Assembly (NCBI GenBank): GCA_038521625.1
Contig: JBCBKP010000006.1
Span: 1-64,000, forward strand
Reading direction: 5' to 3'
DNA length: 64,000 nucleotides
Origin: JBCBKP01 sp038521625
GTDB lineage: Bacteria; Planctomycetota; Phycisphaerae; Phycisphaerales; UBA1924
In this document: piece after piece, positions 1-8,676 of the stretch
How positions within the stretch are numbered: position 1 is the stretch's first letter
Layout of the letters: every line of letters starts with the position of its first letter
Notes under the pieces: model-generated
Told to the model about the DNA's origin: nothing
Databases searched by the model: none
The model's input: only the letters and a program-made list of their open reading frames with translations
Position numbers and translations under genes: made by a program

Positions 1-75
1 CTCGACGACGCGGTGAACTGGGACGACGTGCTCAAGGAACTCCCCGACGACGCGGACGCGTACTTCGACGATTGA
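1..75 (+). CDS. 3' end of an upstream gene, product unknown
   Basis: The frame is open from the first base and ends at TGA 73-75, giving only the last 24 residues. The tail is strongly acidic (Asp/Glu-rich, ending AYFDD). The gene lies mostly outside the window and 124 nt separate it from the next start, so nothing can be said about its function. Confidence 0.5.
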   Translation, partial: LDDAVNWDDVLKELPDDADAYFDD

Positions 76-199
76 CGGGCGGAACACACAGTTCTGTGTT
101 TCTCGCTTACAACCGCTGGGACGGCGACTTAGAAGAAAGTCCCCCAGGTTGTCGTCTTTGCCCTTGCGTCGAAGGTCGGGGGGGGGGCAGACTGGCGGC

Positions 200-1363
200 A
201 TGAGACCACCGATCGCGGCGATCATGCTTGTGCTGCTGGCGAGCCTTGTTCCGATGGCGTTCGCCCAGGACGAGCGGCCGAGATTCGACTCGGCGCGGGC
301 GTGGTTCGAATCGGCGCGGCTTGACCCGTGGGAGTTCAGTGGCGGCCTGTATTACTTTCGGCTGCGCAATCAGTTCCCACGCTGGAGAACCGAGTCGGAG
401 ATCGCCGAGATCCGACGGCGGGTTGAGCGAGCGCCAGAGCATCCGGATCGCAATCTCCTGCAGCAGATCGAGGCGCGCGAACAGGGGCTGGATTTCAACA
501 TCCGAGAGGCGTGGTTCGGACCGCTTGGCACCTCTCGGGTGGCACTACAGATGGCGGATGGTTTCACGACCGACTACGGGATTCGGCCGGACGGCTACTG
601 GGCAATGGACGGCCGATGGGCGGGCTACTTTGACATGAGCGGAGAACCGCCGCCCGGTCGCGCGTACTACGAGGACGACCTGAATGTCCGTCGGAATGTC
701 GGGATGTTGATGGGCGGCGGCTTCCTACGCAATCTAACCGCACGGGGCTTTGTACCGACGGGCTTCGAGAAGACATCCCAGACGAAGTGGACCGCACAGT
801 TCAGCGATCAAACACAGAAGATCTCCGTCATTGGCCGTTGGGACCAAGAGACCGGGCAGGGACGCTGCGACGAGATGCGGACCCTCATGCCCGCAGACGC
901 GAGCGAAGGGCGATACGGCTCGATCGTCCGGCTGAGCGGGTGGCGGCAGCGCGAGGGGATCAGCGAGCCCGTTGCGAGCGAGTTGTCCCGTCTGGACCGA
1001 TCGGGCCGTGTTCGCATGAAGACAACGCTTGAAGATGCGCGACCGATCTCGAGACAACGACTCGACGAAGTACTCGAGCGACCACGGCAACGATCCGTTG
1101 ATCCGATCAGGGGTCGACTCAATCTACAAAGCATCGACGACTACAGAAATATTCGCCGCACCGCGATGCCCGCTCGTGTCGTGGGCGACGATCAACTCGA
1201 TCCCGAGAACGTCGAGACAGATCAGATGCTGTCTGCGGAGTCTGAACCGCAATCCGGGATCTCCATCCGCGTCGCCGCCTCGATCTCGGCGATCGCGGCG
1301 CTCGGCATCGTGCTGGGGATCTGGCTGAAGCTACGCGGTTCATCTGATGTCACAAACATCTGA
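200..1363 (+). CDS. exported membrane-anchored protein of unknown function
   Basis: 387 residues, not recognised. Residues 1-23 are a signal peptide (hydrophobic core IMLVLLASLVPMAF, cut after AFAQ). A transmembrane helix lies near the C-terminus (about residues 355-375, SISAIAALGIVLGIWLK) and is followed by a short basic tail. The body is soluble and rich in Arg, Trp and acidic residues, with no clear domain. The ATG at 200 is preferred because it begins the signal peptide; the frame is open upstream to a TTG at 149. A run of ten G (178-187) takes the place of the Shine-Dalgarno site. The next gene starts 14 nt downstream, so this is probably the first gene of an operon with the Cys-rich protein and the MauE-pilin fusion. 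The segment looks somewhat less GC-rich than later genes. Confidence 0.75.
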   Translation: MRPPIAAIMLVLLASLVPMAFAQDERPRFDSARAWFESARLDPWEFSGGLYYFRLRNQFPRWRTESEIAEIRRRVERAPEHPDRNLLQQIEAREQGLDFNIREAWFGPLGTSRVALQMADGFTTDYGIRPDGYWAMDGRWAGYFDMSGEPPPGRAYYEDDLNVRRNVGMLMGGGFLRNLTARGFVPTGFEKTSQTKWTAQFSDQTQKISVIGRWDQETGQGRCDEMRTLMPADASEGRYGSIVRLSGWRQREGISEPVASELSRLDRSGRVRMKTTLEDARPISRQRLDEVLERPRQRSVDPIRGRLNLQSIDDYRNIRRTAMPARVVGDDQLDPENVETDQMLSAESEPQSGISIRVAASISAIAALGIVLGIWLKLRGSSDVTNI

Positions 1364-1377
1364 AGGAGATCAGGCTT

Positions 1378-1845
1378 ATGCATTCGACAGTACCCGCCTC
1401 GATCAGCACGCTTGTCATCGGAGCGTCCACGGCACTAGCTGTTATCCCGACGTGCTACGTACTTCAGACACAGGACGTGATGTGTGCGAATGAACTCGGC
1501 CCGGTTGTCACATGCGGGACGGGGACCTGCCAGAACTCGGTTGGGGGCGACACGCACATTCAACGACCCGTCGATGCGGAGTCGGGCGAAACCGGCATGA
1601 CACGAGCCGATCCCACCACCAACGTCGCACATTGCCATGTGGTTATACGGGACTGCATCGGCGGCGAGTGCCTAGCCACCGGTAGCACTCAGAACCAGAC
1701 CGGCGAGAACCGCAAGGTCCTGGCAGGGAGCAGTTGTACCGGCGGCGGTGGTGGCGGCGGTAGCGGCGGAGGCGATGACGGGGACTGCTCCGGACCGACG
1801 ATCATCCCCAATCCGTTCTGCGATCAGCCGGGCGGCGGTCAGTAG
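1378..1845 (+). CDS. small secreted cysteine-rich protein, unknown function
   Basis: 155 residues. A hydrophobic N-terminus (about residues 8-23) ends in AVIPTC and looks like a signal sequence. The rest contains ten Cys, an even number, as expected if the exported protein forms disulfides. A poly-Gly linker (near residues 121-129) is followed by DDGDCSG and a short tail with one more Cys. No family is recognised. A strong ribosome-binding site (GAAGGAG) lies 9 nt before the ATG. The stop codon overlaps the start of the following MauE-pilin gene by one base (TAGTG), implying translational coupling. MauE-type proteins are known to support disulfide maturation of a partner (methylamine dehydrogenase), so a maturation link between the two products is plausible but is only inference. 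Confidence 0.7.
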   Translation: MHSTVPASISTLVIGASTALAVIPTCYVLQTQDVMCANELGPVVTCGTGTCQNSVGGDTHIQRPVDAESGETGMTRADPTTNVAHCHVVIRDCIGGECLATGSTQNQTGENRKVLAGSSCTGGGGGGGSGGGDDGDCSGPTIIPNPFCDQPGGGQ

Positions 1846-3089
1846 TGATCACGATCCGGGACGTTCCCACCTCGAGCCGCATCGTCGGGCACCTGCTCGC
1901 CGTCGCGCTGGGGCTCACGGCGCTGCTGAAGCTCCTCGACGTCGAGGCATTCGCGCAGACGCTCGCCGGATGGACGCTCATCCCGGACCGCGCCGCGGCG
2001 CCGATCGCCACGCTGATCCCGGCGATGGAGATCGGCGCCGCGGCCGCCTGGTTCATGCTGCCCTGGCCGCGCGCCGCGATCGCCGCGATGGGCGCGCTTA
2101 TCGCCGCCTTCACCGCCGGCTACGCCGCCGAGATGGCCGTCGCCGAAGCCCCCGACTGCGGCTGCCTGGGCGTGCTCATGAAGTACGAAGCCTTCCGGTC
2201 CGAGGGCTGGGGCCTCATCGCCCGCAACGGAGTCCTCGTCGCCGCCGCGGGCGCCGCACTCTGGATCGCTCGCCCGACGGCCGGTTCTGAGAATCGCCGG
2301 TCCGATTCCGCGCTCTCCGAGACGGATCCGACGGCGAATCCCGCCCGCGGCTTCACCATCATCGAGCTGCTCGTCGTGATCGCCGTGCTGGCGGTCATCG
2401 TCTCGATCACGCTCCCGGTCCTCCGATCCATCCGACTCCGATCCGAGGACGCGGTCTCGCTCGCCAACCTCCGGACGCACGCCCAGACCATGGCCGCGTA
2501 CCAGGCCGACCACAACGACGCCTTCCTCAACTTCGTCCCGCGTAACACCTATGAGACCGAGATCTCCTACGGCTATCTCACCGCCACACTCGAGTACTGG
2601 GACCAGCCGCACAGGTGGATGTGGGGGCTCGCCGACGGCTACTACAACGGACGGATCAACGACGAGTCTTTCGTCGCTCCGGGGTACGGCGAGTTCCTCG
2701 GGCTCGACCCCGGCGTCACCTACGCCGGGGGCTACCTCTACAGCTCGGCCTTCCTCGCGACGCCCGAGTTCTGGGATCGGAGCACGCGCGAGGGCTCGCA
2801 CCAGTACGTCGTTGTCTACGCACACCAGGTGGTCTACCCGGACCGCAAGGCCTTCTTCAGCTACGCCGAGAGAACCGGGATCCAGAGCCAGACCGTCGGC
2901 TACACCGAGTCGTCGCCCTTCCACCTCGGCACGACCGACGGCGCCGCCCGCATCGTGGAGACCGCCGACATTGATCGCGGCGAATGGCTGACCGACTTCG
3001 TCATGACGTGGCCCGGCCTGAAACGCAATCTGTTCGAGCCGGGTGTGACGACCAAGCACGGCGTCCGCGGCCGCGATCTCGTCCGCTGA
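1845..3089 (+). CDS. MauE/DoxX-like membrane domain fused to a type IV pilin-like (N-methylation) domain
   Basis: 414 residues, GTG start overlapping the previous stop. Residues 10-142 form a four-helix membrane domain with a DCGCLG motif (C105, C107), as in MauE/DoxX proteins linked to periplasmic redox work. A linker of about 25 residues leads to GFTIIELLVVIAVLAVIV (169-186), a class III pilin N-terminus with the prepilin peptidase Gly-Phe site (G169/F170) and Glu at mature position 5 (E174). Residues 190-414 resemble the soluble part of planctomycete pilin-like secreted proteins, with many Tyr and Trp. If prepilin peptidase cuts at G169, one gene would yield a membrane MauE module and a free pseudopilin. 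The combination is unusual. An assembly artefact is unlikely because the reading frame is open and codon use is uniform. Confidence 0.85.
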   Translation: MITIRDVPTSSRIVGHLLAVALGLTALLKLLDVEAFAQTLAGWTLIPDRAAAPIATLIPAMEIGAAAAWFMLPWPRAAIAAMGALIAAFTAGYAAEMAVAEAPDCGCLGVLMKYEAFRSEGWGLIARNGVLVAAAGAALWIARPTAGSENRRSDSALSETDPTANPARGFTIIELLVVIAVLAVIVSITLPVLRSIRLRSEDAVSLANLRTHAQTMAAYQADHNDAFLNFVPRNTYETEISYGYLTATLEYWDQPHRWMWGLADGYYNGRINDESFVAPGYGEFLGLDPGVTYAGGYLYSSAFLATPEFWDRSTREGSHQYVVVYAHQVVYPDRKAFFSYAERTGIQSQTVGYTESSPFHLGTTDGAARIVETADIDRGEWLTDFVMTWPGLKRNLFEPGVTTKHGVRGRDLVR

Positions 3090-3137
3090 CACCGGCCTGC
3101 GGGTCACGCCCGCCGGTCGATCGGCCGATATCGTTCG

Positions 3138-3584
3138 ATGATGGAACCCTGGACCGTCTACCTCGCCGGCGAGATCCACTCCGACTGGCGGCGCGAGATC
3201 ATGAACGCCGCCCTCGACCTACCGGTCCGCTTCACCGCGCCCGTCACCGACCACGAGGCCAGCGACGAGATCGGCGTCCACGCCCTCGGCCCCGAGTCGC
3301 AGGCCTTCTGGAAGGACCGCAAGGGCGCCGGCATCAACAACGCCCGCACCGGCACCCACGTCGCCCGCGCCGACCTGGTCATCGCCCTCTTCGGTGAGCA
3401 CTACCGCCAGTGGAACACCGCCTTCGACGCCGGACGCGCCGCCGCACTCGGAAAGCCGCTGATCACGATCCACCCCGAGGCGCACGACCACGCCCTCAAG
3501 GAGATCGACGCGGCCGCCGCGGCGGTCTGCCGCGAGCCCGCCCAGGCCGTCGAGATCCTCCGCTACATCACGACGAAGAACTGA
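3138..3584 (+). CDS. ytoQ: YtoQ family protein
   Basis: 148 residues, the full expected length. It begins with the hallmark VYLAGEIHSDWR and carries the conserved blocks DHEASDEIG, WKDRKGAGINNART, DLVIALFGEHYRQWNTAFDAG and LGKPLITIHPEAHDHALKEID. The family is a small conserved cytosolic protein of unknown biochemical role; its fold is thought to be related to nucleoside 2-deoxyribosyltransferases, and the YLAGE start fits that. Two Met codons open the frame (3138 and 3141) and either may be used. It stands alone, 48 nt after the pilin fusion. Confidence 0.92.
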   Translation: MMEPWTVYLAGEIHSDWRREIMNAALDLPVRFTAPVTDHEASDEIGVHALGPESQAFWKDRKGAGINNARTGTHVARADLVIALFGEHYRQWNTAFDAGRAAALGKPLITIHPEAHDHALKEIDAAAAAVCREPAQAVEILRYITTKN

Positions 3585-3836
3585 CCGGCGCGGTCACCCG
3601 GCCGGCGATCGGGATCTCGGGAGCTCGCCCGAGGGGCGTCCACCCGGCGAGAGCGCTTCGCGCAAACGTTCTGATACGGATTCGTCAAAGCCGCGCGAAA
3701 CCAGCGCCGTCCCTGCGATCAAGCTCTTGCGATCGTGCGGCGGGTCGGTAGTGTCTCGTCGGGCTGCGCGGATCGTCCGCGCCGCAACAGAGGCTCCCAG
3801 GGAAACCTGGGATCAAGAGAGAGAGAGAGCAAGACC

Positions 3837-4535
3837 ATGAAGAGCACCATCAGTGCGATTGCTATCGCCGCGCTCGCCGGCACCGCCTGGGGCCAGACCA
3901 CCTTCACCATCACCGCCAACGAGGCTCAGACGATCCAGTCCGGCGGCCCGCGCGACGGCGGAAACGATCCGTTTTTCCACAACGCCCAGGGCTCGAGCAG
4001 CGGCAGCTTCGCGTCGTACGCCGCCTCGGACTACAGCACCGCCGGCAGCGGCTTCACCGCCAGCGACGACCTGGACAGCATCACCTTCAGCATCTTCCAG
4101 GACAACGCCTTCTTCACCACCAACGGCCCGCTGAACTTCTACGTCGCCTCGGCGTCGAACAGCATGTTCAGCCTCAGCTATCAGGGCGACAACGTCGCCG
4201 CGAACCCGGGCGGCCTGCAGAACGTCCAGCTCGTCGGCTCGGGCCAGTTCATCGAGCTCGCGGGCAACCAGCTCAACGAGTACGTCTTCAACTTCGACGT
4301 CGCCGACGACTCGGCCCTCGAGTTGTTCATCGAGAACGCCCTCCTCAACGGCGACGAGCTCCGCTGGGTCATCGCCGCGGGCAACTCGAGCACCTCGGCC
4401 ACCTTCGCCGGCATCGGCAACTTCGACGCACCGGCCCCGCGTCTGAGCTTCGAGTACAGCCTCATCCCGGCCCCGGGCGCGGTCGCCGCCCTCGGCATGG
4501 GCGGCCTCGTCGCCACCCGCCGCCGCCGCGCCTGA
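3837..4535 (+). CDS. secreted protein with a PEP-CTERM-like sorting tail
   Basis: 232 residues. It has a signal peptide (MKSTISAIAIAALAGTAWGQ), then a Ser/Asn/Gly-rich beta-type body without recognisable catalytic motifs. The C-terminus, IPAPGAVAALGMGGLVATRRRRA, has the three parts of a PEP-CTERM-type signal: a Pro-containing motif, a short hydrophobic helix and an Arg cluster. Such proteins are normally exported and cut by an exosortase; none is present in this window. The start at 3837 is chosen because a purine-rich GAGAGAGAGAGC sequence lies just upstream and the signal peptide begins there. A hairpin-plus-T terminator follows. Confidence 0.8.
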   Translation: MKSTISAIAIAALAGTAWGQTTFTITANEAQTIQSGGPRDGGNDPFFHNAQGSSSGSFASYAASDYSTAGSGFTASDDLDSITFSIFQDNAFFTTNGPLNFYVASASNSMFSLSYQGDNVAANPGGLQNVQLVGSGQFIELAGNQLNEYVFNFDVADDSALELFIENALLNGDELRWVIAAGNSSTSATFAGIGNFDAPAPRLSFEYSLIPAPGAVAALGMGGLVATRRRRA

Positions 4536-4577
4536 TCGCGCGACCGGCGCGAGCCAGACTTGTTTGCATCCTCTAGC

Positions 4578-4614
4578 CTCGGGCCCGGCAAACGTCGGGC
4601 CCGACGCGCTTTTT
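4578..4614 (+). terminator. rho-independent terminator after the PEP-CTERM-like gene
   Basis: GGGCCC-containing arms around 4579-4587 and 4593-4606 form a GC-rich stem, followed by CTTTTTGG (4609-4616). It lies about 45 nt after the stop at 4535. Confidence 0.6.
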
Positions 4615-4664
4615 GGGTGATCTCTCCACGCCGGATACGGGCGCTCCCGGGTTAGGCTCGCGGG

Positions 4665-5174
4665 ATGATCCGCCTCATCACGCACACCGCCGGCGTCCTA
4701 ATCACGATCCTCGGGTTCTCGCTCGGCCCGCCCGACGACCGGGCGCCGGCCGCAACCGCCGAAGACCTCGCCTGGATGGCAGGAACCTGGGAGGGCACAC
4801 TCGGCAACACCGCCTGCGAAGAAGTCTGGTCCGCGCCGCGCGACGGCAACATCACCGGCATGTTCCGGACCTTCAACGAGGGCGGCGTCCGCCTCTCCGA
4901 GATCATGTCGATCCAAGAAACCGACGAGGGCCTGCTCTACCGGCTCCGCCACTTCGACGCCCAGCTCAACCCCTGGCCCGCCGAGCTCGAGTCGCCCATC
5001 GTCTGCCGCGTCGAGATCACCGGGCCGCGCTCGGCCAGCTTCAAGGGCCTCCGACACACCAACGGCGTCGCCGAGATCCGCTACGAATCGCCCGACAGCG
5101 ACACGCTGATCTGCTTCCTGAGCTTCGAGAACCAGCCCGACGCCCTGCGGATCGAGTTCGACCGCGCGGACTGA
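4665..5174 (+). CDS. DUF6265 family exported protein
   Basis: 169 residues. An N-terminal hydrophobic segment (about 5-20) is a probable signal sequence. The body matches the DUF6265 pattern: LAWMAGTWEG, EEVWSAPRDGNITGMFR, then YRLRHFDAQLNPWP. That family has a lipocalin-like beta-barrel and no established function. The start at 4665 directly opens the hydrophobic leader. The gene is convergent with the signalling operon, only 3 nt from its stop. Confidence 0.85.
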   Translation: MIRLITHTAGVLITILGFSLGPPDDRAPAATAEDLAWMAGTWEGTLGNTACEEVWSAPRDGNITGMFRTFNEGGVRLSEIMSIQETDEGLLYRLRHFDAQLNPWPAELESPIVCRVEITGPRSASFKGLRHTNGVAEIRYESPDSDTLICFLSFENQPDALRIEFDRAD

Positions 5175-5177
5175 GGC

Positions 5178-6311
5178 TCACGCCGCCAGGTCGTCGAAGC
5201 CGTCGCCGAAGCCATCGTCGGGGTCGTCGAGCCCGCCGTCGCTCGGCCCGGCGCGGTGGTGCACCCGGATCACCCGGCTGAGCTGCTGGCCGAACAGCTC
5301 GGCCGCCACGCCGAGCGTCCGCTCGTCGCGCTCGCTGTACCCCGCACGAGCCGAGCGGAACAGCGCGATCACCGCCAGCGTCTCCGGCTCGCTCGATCCC
5401 ACGCGAGCCGCCTCGTCGCAGGAGCGCACCAGCGCCGCGCGGCCGCCCATCCAGTGCGACGACTCGCCGAGCTCGTCCTCGAACGCCTCGGGCGTCTCGA
5501 GTCGAGCCACACCCGCCCGGCCCGCGAAGGCCGGCGCCAGCGTCGAGGCCAGCTCGTCCAGCATCGGCTCGGCCTGGTCGCGCGGCACGTCGAAGTTGAT
5601 GTACGCCCCGAGGCTCCAATCGCCCGAGTGGCCGGGCAGGAAGACGCCCGCGTTGGTCGAGCCGACACGGGCCAGCACGAACTCGAGGAACGTGCGCAGC
5701 AGGCTGTCGACCTCGAGCTCCTGACGCAGCAGGCTGTCGAGCTCGCTCGCCAGCGCGATCTCGCCGACCTGGTCGCTCAGCTCGCGGTACGCCCCGAGCA
5801 GATCGCTCGCGAGCTCGCCCACGCTGCCCGCGACCTCCTCCCGCGCCGCGTTGAGCTTGTGGCACAGCCGCCCCAGCCGCTCGGCGCGCTGCTCGCCCGT
5901 GCGCTGCGAACGGACCCGGTCGAGCACCGCCGCCGCGCGGTCGCCGACCACGCTGCGCTCCTCGGGCCACGCGATCACGTCGCTCGCGCCCGACCGCACC
6001 GCCTCGACCGCCGCCTCGCGCGTGCCGGTGCGGTCGATCAGCACGACCGCCAGCCCGGGCCGGCTCTGCAGCGATCGCAGGTCCTGCGCCGACCGGCCGT
6101 CCACGAAGACGATCGCCCCGTCCGCGTCGTGCGTCGAGGCCGCCGCCGTCGTCGCGTCCGCGACGCGAGACCGCGCCCCGAAGCCGTCGCCGAGGGCACC
6201 GAACAGCTCGCGCTCCAGGCGCGGGTCCTCGCTCACGAGCAAGACCGCCGCGCGGGCGTCGCGCCCGCCCCCGATCGTCCGAGGAGGATCTGACCGCTCA
6301 CCCTGTCCCAT
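5178..6311 (-). CDS. receiver-like and GAF-like domain signalling protein
   Basis: 377 residues. Residues 20-130 resemble a response-regulator receiver (AAVLLVSEDP, then IVFVDGRS with D71 in the phosphoacceptor position). The usual distal Lys-Pro is replaced by AWPEERS, so phosphorylation may be altered. A helical, coiled-coil-prone stretch (130-205) leads to a GAF-like module (about 205-350). The C-terminus is an Asp/Gly-rich tail. The ATG at 6311 is chosen because GGGGAG precedes it and it falls 17 nt after the kinase gene's stop. It is the last gene of the operon with the HDOD histidine kinase and the HTH-receiver protein, so it probably acts as sensor or output partner of that kinase. Confidence 0.75.
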   Translation of the reverse strand: MGQGERSDPPRTIGGGRDARAAVLLVSEDPRLERELFGALGDGFGARSRVADATTAAASTHDADGAIVFVDGRSAQDLRSLQSRPGLAVVLIDRTGTREAAVEAVRSGASDVIAWPEERSVVGDRAAAVLDRVRSQRTGEQRAERLGRLCHKLNAAREEVAGSVGELASDLLGAYRELSDQVGEIALASELDSLLRQELEVDSLLRTFLEFVLARVGSTNAGVFLPGHSGDWSLGAYINFDVPRDQAEPMLDELASTLAPAFAGRAGVARLETPEAFEDELGESSHWMGGRAALVRSCDEAARVGSSEPETLAVIALFRSARAGYSERDERTLGVAAELFGQQLSRVIRVHHRAGPSDGGLDDPDDGFGDGFDDLAA

Positions 6312-6328
6312 GCACTCCCCCGACGCGG

Positions 6329-8638
6329 CTAGGCCGCCGATGACACGGGCGCCGCGGGCTTCTGCCGCGCAGGCGCCGGGATCGAAAGCGTCACACGGGC
6401 TCCGCCCTCCACCGCGTTCTCCAGAAGCACGTCCCCGCCGTTCAGCTCGAGGAGCCGCCGGGCGCGGCTCAGCCCGAGCCCGGTCCGCCGACCCGCCGGC
6501 TTCTCGCTGAAGAACGGGTCGAACGCGTGCTTCCTGGCCCGCGGGCTCAGCCCGGGGCCGCTGTCCTTCACACTCACCCACACTCGGCCGTCCAGCTCGT
6601 CCCGATGAGCCCGGATCCTGATCAGCGAGCCACCGCCCGCCTCCACGGCGTTCTGCACCACCTCGGCGAGCGCCGATGTCAGCATCCGTGCGTCACCCAC
6701 CGCTACCAGGGCCGGATCGCACTCCACCGAGACCTCGAACCGGTCCCGACCGCCGACGGCCGGCGCCACCACATCCAGGCTCGCGTCGATCAGCACCGCG
6801 ACCGGCGTCCGCGCCCCCTCGGGCGCCGGCGGGTCGGCGAGCAGGTGCAGGCTCGAGATCAGCTCGGCCAGATGCTCGGCCGCCTCGGCGATCGTCAGCG
6901 CGTCGGCCCGGTGCGCCTCGTCCTCGACGCGCTTGGCCAGGAGCTGGCTCCGACCGCGGATCACGGTCAGCGGGTTGTTCATCTCGTGCGCCGCGCCCGC
7001 GGTCATCTCGCCCAGGCGCGCCAGCGTCTCCGCCTCGGACAGCCGGCCCTGCGTCTCCGCCAGGTCGCGCGCGACCTCGGCCAGCTGCTCGCCCGCCCGC
7101 TCGAGCGCCGCCCCCGAGAGCGCCGCGTCCAGCGCCGCCGACCACGCCGCCCGCAGGGCCGCCGACTCGCCCGCCTCGAGCCCCAGCGTCGAGTCCCCGT
7201 CGTGCAGCAGCAGCGCCACCGGCCCGTCCCCACCCTGCTCGCCGCCCAGCAGCGGCAGCACGCGCAGCTTGCGAACATCGGGCGCGTCGCTCAGGTGATC
7301 GCTGAGCCAGGGGAGAACACCCATCGCCGCGGTGCTCGTGCCCTTGGGGTCCGCCAGCGCCGCGAGCGAGGCCGCGCCAATCCGCTCGCCCTCGGGCGGG
7401 TCGACAACCCCGTCGCTCTCCAGCCGCCCGCCGCCCGAGAACCGCAGCAGCCGGCACGCGGCCCCGGGCTCGTCCTGCAGCACCGCCGCCAGATACGCGG
7501 CGCCGCCGACCTCGGACGCGGACCGCGCGATCAGCTCGACCGCCTCGGCCGGGCCGGCGCAGCTCCCGGGCTGCGCGTGGAACGCGGAGATCGCGTCGAG
7601 CGCACGCGCCAAGCGCGACGCCCGCGAGGACTGCTCCCGCAGACCCCGGTTCAGCAGGCTCAGCCGCCGGTTGGCCGCCGAGAGCGACGCCATCAGCATC
7701 TCCGGCGCCGTCTGGTCGTCCAGGCGGAGCACCCGGCAACGGTCCGAGACCGCCTCCAGGATCTCGTCCGAACCCACGTCCTCGGGCGCCGGGCTCAGAT
7801 CGAACGCCTTGACCCACTTGCGCACGTCCGGGGCCGCCCCGAAGTCGCCCGACCATCCCAGGTGGAACTCGCGGCACCACGCCTTCGCCGCCGTCACGAT
7901 CCCGATCAACGCCTTGTGGTCGCGGTCGGGCACCGACTCGACCGGCTGGCTGTGCAGCCAAATGACCTCCTGCAGCGAGACCGGGAGGCCCCACCGCGCC
8001 GCCAGACGCTTGCCCGCCGTGTGATGGTCGAGACCCAGCATCGCGCGCTCGATGCCGGCGCTGTCGCTCGAGCGCCGCTCCGCGACCGCCGCGACCCGCG
8101 CCGAAGCCCGCGGCAGCACCAGCTCGAGCACCATCCGTCCGAGGTCGTGCAGCAGCCCCGCCACGAACGCCTCGTCGGGCTTGACCACGCAGCGCGGCGA
8201 ATTCCGGGCGATCCACTCCGATGCGCACGCGACCGCGACCGCGTGCTTCCAGAGCCCCTGGCGGTTGATCGGCGGGTCGTCGGCCTCGCTCAGATCGAGC
8301 GCGCGACGGTCGAGTTCCTCGGCCTGGTCGCTCATCACGTCGAGCACGCTCACGCTGAGCGCCGCCGAGCGGACCGCCTCGAAGCCCAGCATCACGACCG
8401 CCCGCTTCACGGTGTCGATCCGGTCGCCGCCGCGCCCCGACTTGCGGCAGAGGCCCAGGATCGTCGCCGTCATCGTCGGGTCCGACTCGATGAGACGCAT
8501 GACCTCGGGGAAGTCCGCCTCCTCGGCGCTCGAGATCGACATCAGACGCACCGCGATCGCGGGCAGCGTCGGCAGCCGGTCGATCCGCTCGAGGATCAGC
8601 TCGATCTGTCTCCCGCGCGACGCGGCCTCGCCGGTCAT
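6329..8638 (-). CDS. HDOD domain-containing sensor histidine kinase
   Basis: 769 residues, cytosolic. Residues 15-225 form an HDOD domain (LPTLPAIAVRLM, ESDPTMTATILGLCRKS, FVAGLLHDLGRMVLELV). Residues 350-510 are a GAF-like sensor region. A coiled coil leads into the dimerisation domain with the phosphorylated His in GAAHEMNNPLTVIRG (H551). The ATPase domain has N663 (VVQNAVEAGG), the D692 box (DSGPGLS), FDPFFSEK and GRRTGLGLS (717-724). All catalytic boxes are intact. HDOD proteins are known from chemotaxis, stress and second-messenger pathways; the input signal here cannot be read. It sits between a HTH-receiver gene and a receiver/GAF gene, which gives it two possible phosphotransfer partners. 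Confidence 0.92.
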   Translation of the reverse strand: MTGEAASRGRQIELILERIDRLPTLPAIAVRLMSISSAEEADFPEVMRLIESDPTMTATILGLCRKSGRGGDRIDTVKRAVVMLGFEAVRSAALSVSVLDVMSDQAEELDRRALDLSEADDPPINRQGLWKHAVAVACASEWIARNSPRCVVKPDEAFVAGLLHDLGRMVLELVLPRASARVAAVAERRSSDSAGIERAMLGLDHHTAGKRLAARWGLPVSLQEVIWLHSQPVESVPDRDHKALIGIVTAAKAWCREFHLGWSGDFGAAPDVRKWVKAFDLSPAPEDVGSDEILEAVSDRCRVLRLDDQTAPEMLMASLSAANRRLSLLNRGLREQSSRASRLARALDAISAFHAQPGSCAGPAEAVELIARSASEVGGAAYLAAVLQDEPGAACRLLRFSGGGRLESDGVVDPPEGERIGAASLAALADPKGTSTAAMGVLPWLSDHLSDAPDVRKLRVLPLLGGEQGGDGPVALLLHDGDSTLGLEAGESAALRAAWSAALDAALSGAALERAGEQLAEVARDLAETQGRLSEAETLARLGEMTAGAAHEMNNPLTVIRGRSQLLAKRVEDEAHRADALTIAEAAEHLAELISSLHLLADPPAPEGARTPVAVLIDASLDVVAPAVGGRDRFEVSVECDPALVAVGDARMLTSALAEVVQNAVEAGGGSLIRIRAHRDELDGRVWVSVKDSGPGLSPRARKHAFDPFFSEKPAGRRTGLGLSRARRLLELNGGDVLLENAVEGGARVTLSIPAPARQKPAAPVSSAA

Positions 8639-8676
8639 CCGTCCCTCCGGCCCGATGGGCCAACCACAGGACGGTC

